From: Caprella mutica
Taxonomy: Eukaryota; Arthropoda; Malacostraca; Amphipoda; Caprellidae
Assembly: GCA_947561585.1 (NCBI GenBank)
Contig: CANNZV010002333.1
Span: forward strand, 24-64,023
Direction of reading: 5' to 3'
Length of the DNA: 64,000 nt
In this document: one piece after another, positions 60,492-64,000 of the stretch
How the letters are laid out: every line of letters starts with the position of its first letter
Numbering within the stretch: the stretch's first letter is position 1
The notes under the pieces: model-generated
Seen by the model: the letters and a program-made list of their open reading frames with translations, nothing else
Told to the model about the DNA's origin: nothing
The model's database searches: none
Program-made: the position numbers and the translations under genes

Positions 60492-63380
60492 ATTTCTTAT
60501 AGGGTAAACGTGAAAAAATATTCTCTAATGAGAGAACGCGATCAAAATCCCAATAAAACCCTGCGTTAAAAATGTCATTCCCTCTGGTTGTAGACTTAGC
60601 AAATAGAGTTTAGTACCATTGTCTGTCCAATATTTTTAATTACATTATTCCTCATACTGTACACCGATAGGATAACAAAACTAGATCACTTATATTTATT
60701 AATTGGAAATTTTTATATCGACAGAATTTTTACTTTCACTTAAATCTAAATTATTTAATTGATTCTACGCACAGGAATTAAAGGTAGATTTTTTGGTGAT
60801 CACTATTCATGTCCTCAAGTTAAGTAGCAATTTACTAGCAGATTTAATATTCCCATAGGAATGAATTCATTCTTTCGCTGAGTATATCAGGAAGGCAGCT
60901 TTATTGTTTTTATCCTCATGCAAATAAGATTTAGAGCCAATCTAGGCTGTTCAGCCCACAGGGATTAGCCTTTGCAGACTGAGCAAAACTAACGGCTTTG
61001 GCTTCGAAAACACCTTCTTTATCTCCAATACACTTTTCGCAAAATCCGATAATATCCGTGAAATTGAATTTGGTCAGCCCTTTATAATGAAGTCGAAGGC
61101 TTAGGTCCATTTTTCTTCCAGAACTTCCCATTCATCAAGAGCTATAATAGAAACTCTAATAGGCAGAGAATAGTTAGACATTTCGATTGAACTGTATAGG
61201 TTCCTATTTAAAAAGGAAAGTTAATAAAAACAATGGTAAACATTCTATTACATTTTGTGAGTCGCTCTTACTTATATATTGAATTAATGACATTTTAACG
61301 ATAACATTTTAACTTATAATCAACCTTTCAAATATAATAACAGTTGTGTATTTTCAGCGCTGATTTTATCGCGCGAATGTGAAATAAATTATTCCGTAAA
61401 ATGAGTTGCAGTGGAATTACGACGAAATACTTCCACAATTTTATTGACAATTTTCATATAGTAATTAAATAAATACTTTCTAATAACTCCATAATCATTA
61501 GATTTGAATAATATATTAATTTCTCAATTTCTCGTGATGTTATTTGCTTACAAAGTTGACGCATTTCACTGGCGGGGATTTGAAAGTTCGCACTTGAATT
61601 CGTGACTGACGTACGATTTAAATCCAATTTATTTTGTACTCTCTAGTCGTACTACAGCTTACGATTATAATGGAATAAATTGGAAATGCTGAGGGACGTA
61701 GACACTATATTAGATTATAATATTGACGGCAGCTTCATAGAATCACCATCCAATAGTATTGGATTAAATTTGATAATAGTTTGGAATTTGCATGTGAAAT
61801 AAGTTGAATCGTGTTATTCTGTAAAAAGACTCTCGCCAGGTTATATCGGTAGAGATATTTGAAAATAGTAGTGTGTTTATTTTAGTTCTATATTGTGGGG
61901 TCCTTTTCTTTGGGAATTTGATTCTGTTTTCATCAGATCTTATACTGAATGGAAGTAACTCATAGAAATTGAATCATTATACGACTTTATAAGCTAAATA
62001 CGTACACATTAATTATTCGCTCATCGCTTAAATAATTGAAAATCCTTAATTATTGTGCAGGGTAATTTTATTTTAAATACTATGATATGTTACCCATTAT
62101 TAATATGATATAAATTTATATGAAATAAATACATAGCAGTTATTGGATATTCAAAAATGTTTTCTAAAGCTTATTCTATTTTTATAGACAAATAATTTCA
62201 TATTTGGAACTGTGTCGGTTTGAATTTCATAGTACTCTTCGATTTTTTCAACATTTCCTGTGTTTTGGGAACACGTGAGCGATTTTTGTTTGGATTTGCA
62301 GACTATTCTCATGGCTCACTCTCCCCGGCACTCACAGGCTGATGATGAATAAATACATACAAGATTTCTTTTCGTTTGCAACATATGTTCACTCGCCAGA
62401 AAAACTCCTTGCATTTCCAAAGTAAGAAATATGAATATTTTGATTCCATCGTGGTGCAATCCATTTTATTTTTGCGTGCAAGACCATCAAAGAAAACTGT
62501 CGAAGACTCAGGTGGTGCGGGATATTGAAAAATTATGCCTATTTTTTTCTCCTTATGCGGAACAGGAGAAATTGTATTTGCTCAGGCGGCTACGCGCTCA
62601 AATCTGCATGCGGTGAATTTCTTCGGAACTAATCTCAGAAGAGGTGAATGTAAACATTGCGTATAATTTATGTGGCGAATATAATTCATAGCATTGTTTG
62701 TAATAGTCTGGGAATGTGTGGCGTTTATTCTCATATCTCTGGGATAACTCAGAAACATTACATTATGAACAGACACAAATATAATCCAAGATGAGCACCA
62801 GCCAAATGATATTTAATCATATGTTTGTATATCAAATAAGAATGACTTTAGGATAATATCATTAGAAATAATGGTCAGTTAAGAGAGAAAAATGGTCCAT
62901 GAAGTCACCATTACGACTGCAATGATCATGTCTTTGGTAATGAAAAAGAATAATATCCTGTACAATTATTGTCAACAGATGTCCTTTAAACTAATCTAAA
63001 TTTAAGATATACGGAAAAGGATTAAAGTTTCTAATAACAAATCAATATTTTTTTCGGGTTAATTTTAAAACTCATGTTTTTTTATATCAACTCAATTAAA
63101 AATATAATTAGCTTTGTATAGAATTAGGAATACCATTATATATACCTGATGATTATCAGGTAATGGTGAAAATATACAAAAGTATATACATTTATGTTCG
63201 GCGCAATTTACCTATTTTGTGGGAGATTGCGCAGCGCGTTTTATAGATCCCAAAATTGCACGTGTATCTAAGTATCAATTAAGATGCAATAGCAAAGTAG
63301 AAAGAAGCAAGGTACCTTGATACTCTAGTTGTTTAGGTACATAGATACACTAGTTGGGTAGTTACAACTTAGATACCTAA
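60492..63380. other. Intronic DNA
   Basis: Open frames at 60931-61131 (minus) and 62431-62616 (plus) show no domain, splice frame or family I recognise. Confidence 0.55.
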
Positions 63381-64000
63381 ATATACTATAGTTAGGTAAT
63401 TACTTGTTGGGATTCTAGACAAAGAAGTTGAATGTTTACAGTTTTGGTTCCTAGATTATACACTAGTATGGGTAGTTACATGTCAGATATAACCTAGATA
63501 CACTAGTTAGGTAGTTACAAGTCAGATATAACCTAGATACACTAGTTGAGTAGTTACAAGTCAGATATAACCTAGATACACTAGTTAGGTAGTTACAAGT
63601 CAGATATAACCTAGATACACTAGTTAGGTAGTTACAAGTCAGATATAACCTAGATACACTAGTTGAGTAGTTACAAGTCAGATATAACCTAGATACACTA
63701 GTTAGGTAGTTACAAGTCAGATATAACCTAGATACACTAGTTAGGTAGTTACAAGTCAGATATAACTTAGATACACTAGTTGAGTAGTTACAAGTCAGAT
63801 ATAACCTAGATACACTAGTTAGGTAGTTATAAGTCAGATATAACCTAGATACACTAGTTGAGTAGTTACAAGTCAGATATAACCTAGATACACTAGTTAG
63901 GTAGTTACAAGTCAGATATAACCTAGATAAACTAGTTAGGTAGTTACAAGTCAGATATAACCTAGATACACTAGTTGAGTAGTTACAAGTCAGATATAAC
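63381..64000. repeat. 39-bp tandem array, at least 14 copies, running off the right edge
   Basis: The unit begins acctagatacactagttagg and ends acaagtcagatata. The first 100 bp are degenerate and irregular. Two subtypes (gttaggtag and gttgagtag) follow mostly an A-A-B order, a 117-bp higher-order period. Confidence 0.95.

Noticed and set aside
63381..64000. Telomeric repeat because of TTAGG words
   Set aside because: TTAGG occurs only inside a 39-bp unit and is not repeated in tandem as in insect telomeres.

Overview
The window looks like AT-rich insect genomic DNA, probably from a hemipteran-type large genome. It has long introns, many Tc1/mariner, hAT and Helitron-like remnants, and many minisatellites. 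There is no bacterial-type gene organisation. The species cannot be fixed from sequence alone.

The only cellular gene I can support is on the + strand: nine internal exons of a Dscam-family immunoglobulin cell-adhesion receptor, closest by remembered motifs to insect Dscam2/Dscam4. The exons lie at 10181-10725, 13278-13434, 14401-14562, 35503-35649, 41734-41854, 44761-44950, 47193-47305, 48192-48319 and 51826-51970. All have AG/GT borders and their codon phases join without a break. They encode a Ser/Arg-rich linker, Ig1 to Ig4 complete, and the first half of Ig5. The signal-peptide exon and everything after the first half of Ig5 were not found and presumably lie outside the window. Each Ig half is encoded once. 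I see no array of alternative exons of the Dscam1 exon 4 or exon 6 type.

Layout: 1-671 is a 13-bp satellite. 0.7-10 kb is unassigned DNA with a pogo/psq-like element and two mariner relics. 10-14.6 kb holds the exons for Ig1 and the first half of Ig2. 14.6-35.5 kb is one 21-kb intron packed with mobile elements: a Harbinger-like MITE, two mariner elements with long inverted repeats, a hAT element with an 8-bp target duplication, a Helitron-like family, a non-LTR relic, and three sizeable tandem arrays. 35.5-52 kb holds the exons from the second half of Ig2 to the first half of Ig5. 52-64 kb is intron with a 2.1-kb satellite of 19-bp units and a 39-bp array running off the end.

The most unusual structure is around the exon for the first half of Ig4 (47193-47305). 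Its upstream intron is a roughly 1.45-kb array of 51-bp units. The array carries a branch-point-like CTAAT in every unit and has no AG before the true acceptor. Its downstream intron opens with 30 tandem 19-bp copies of the exon/intron junction itself, nearly all carrying a consensus 5' splice site. Use of any site after the first brings in an immediate in-frame TGA. Two more arrays flank the neighbouring exons. The sequence therefore suggests tandem amplification of splice signals on both sides of one receptor exon.
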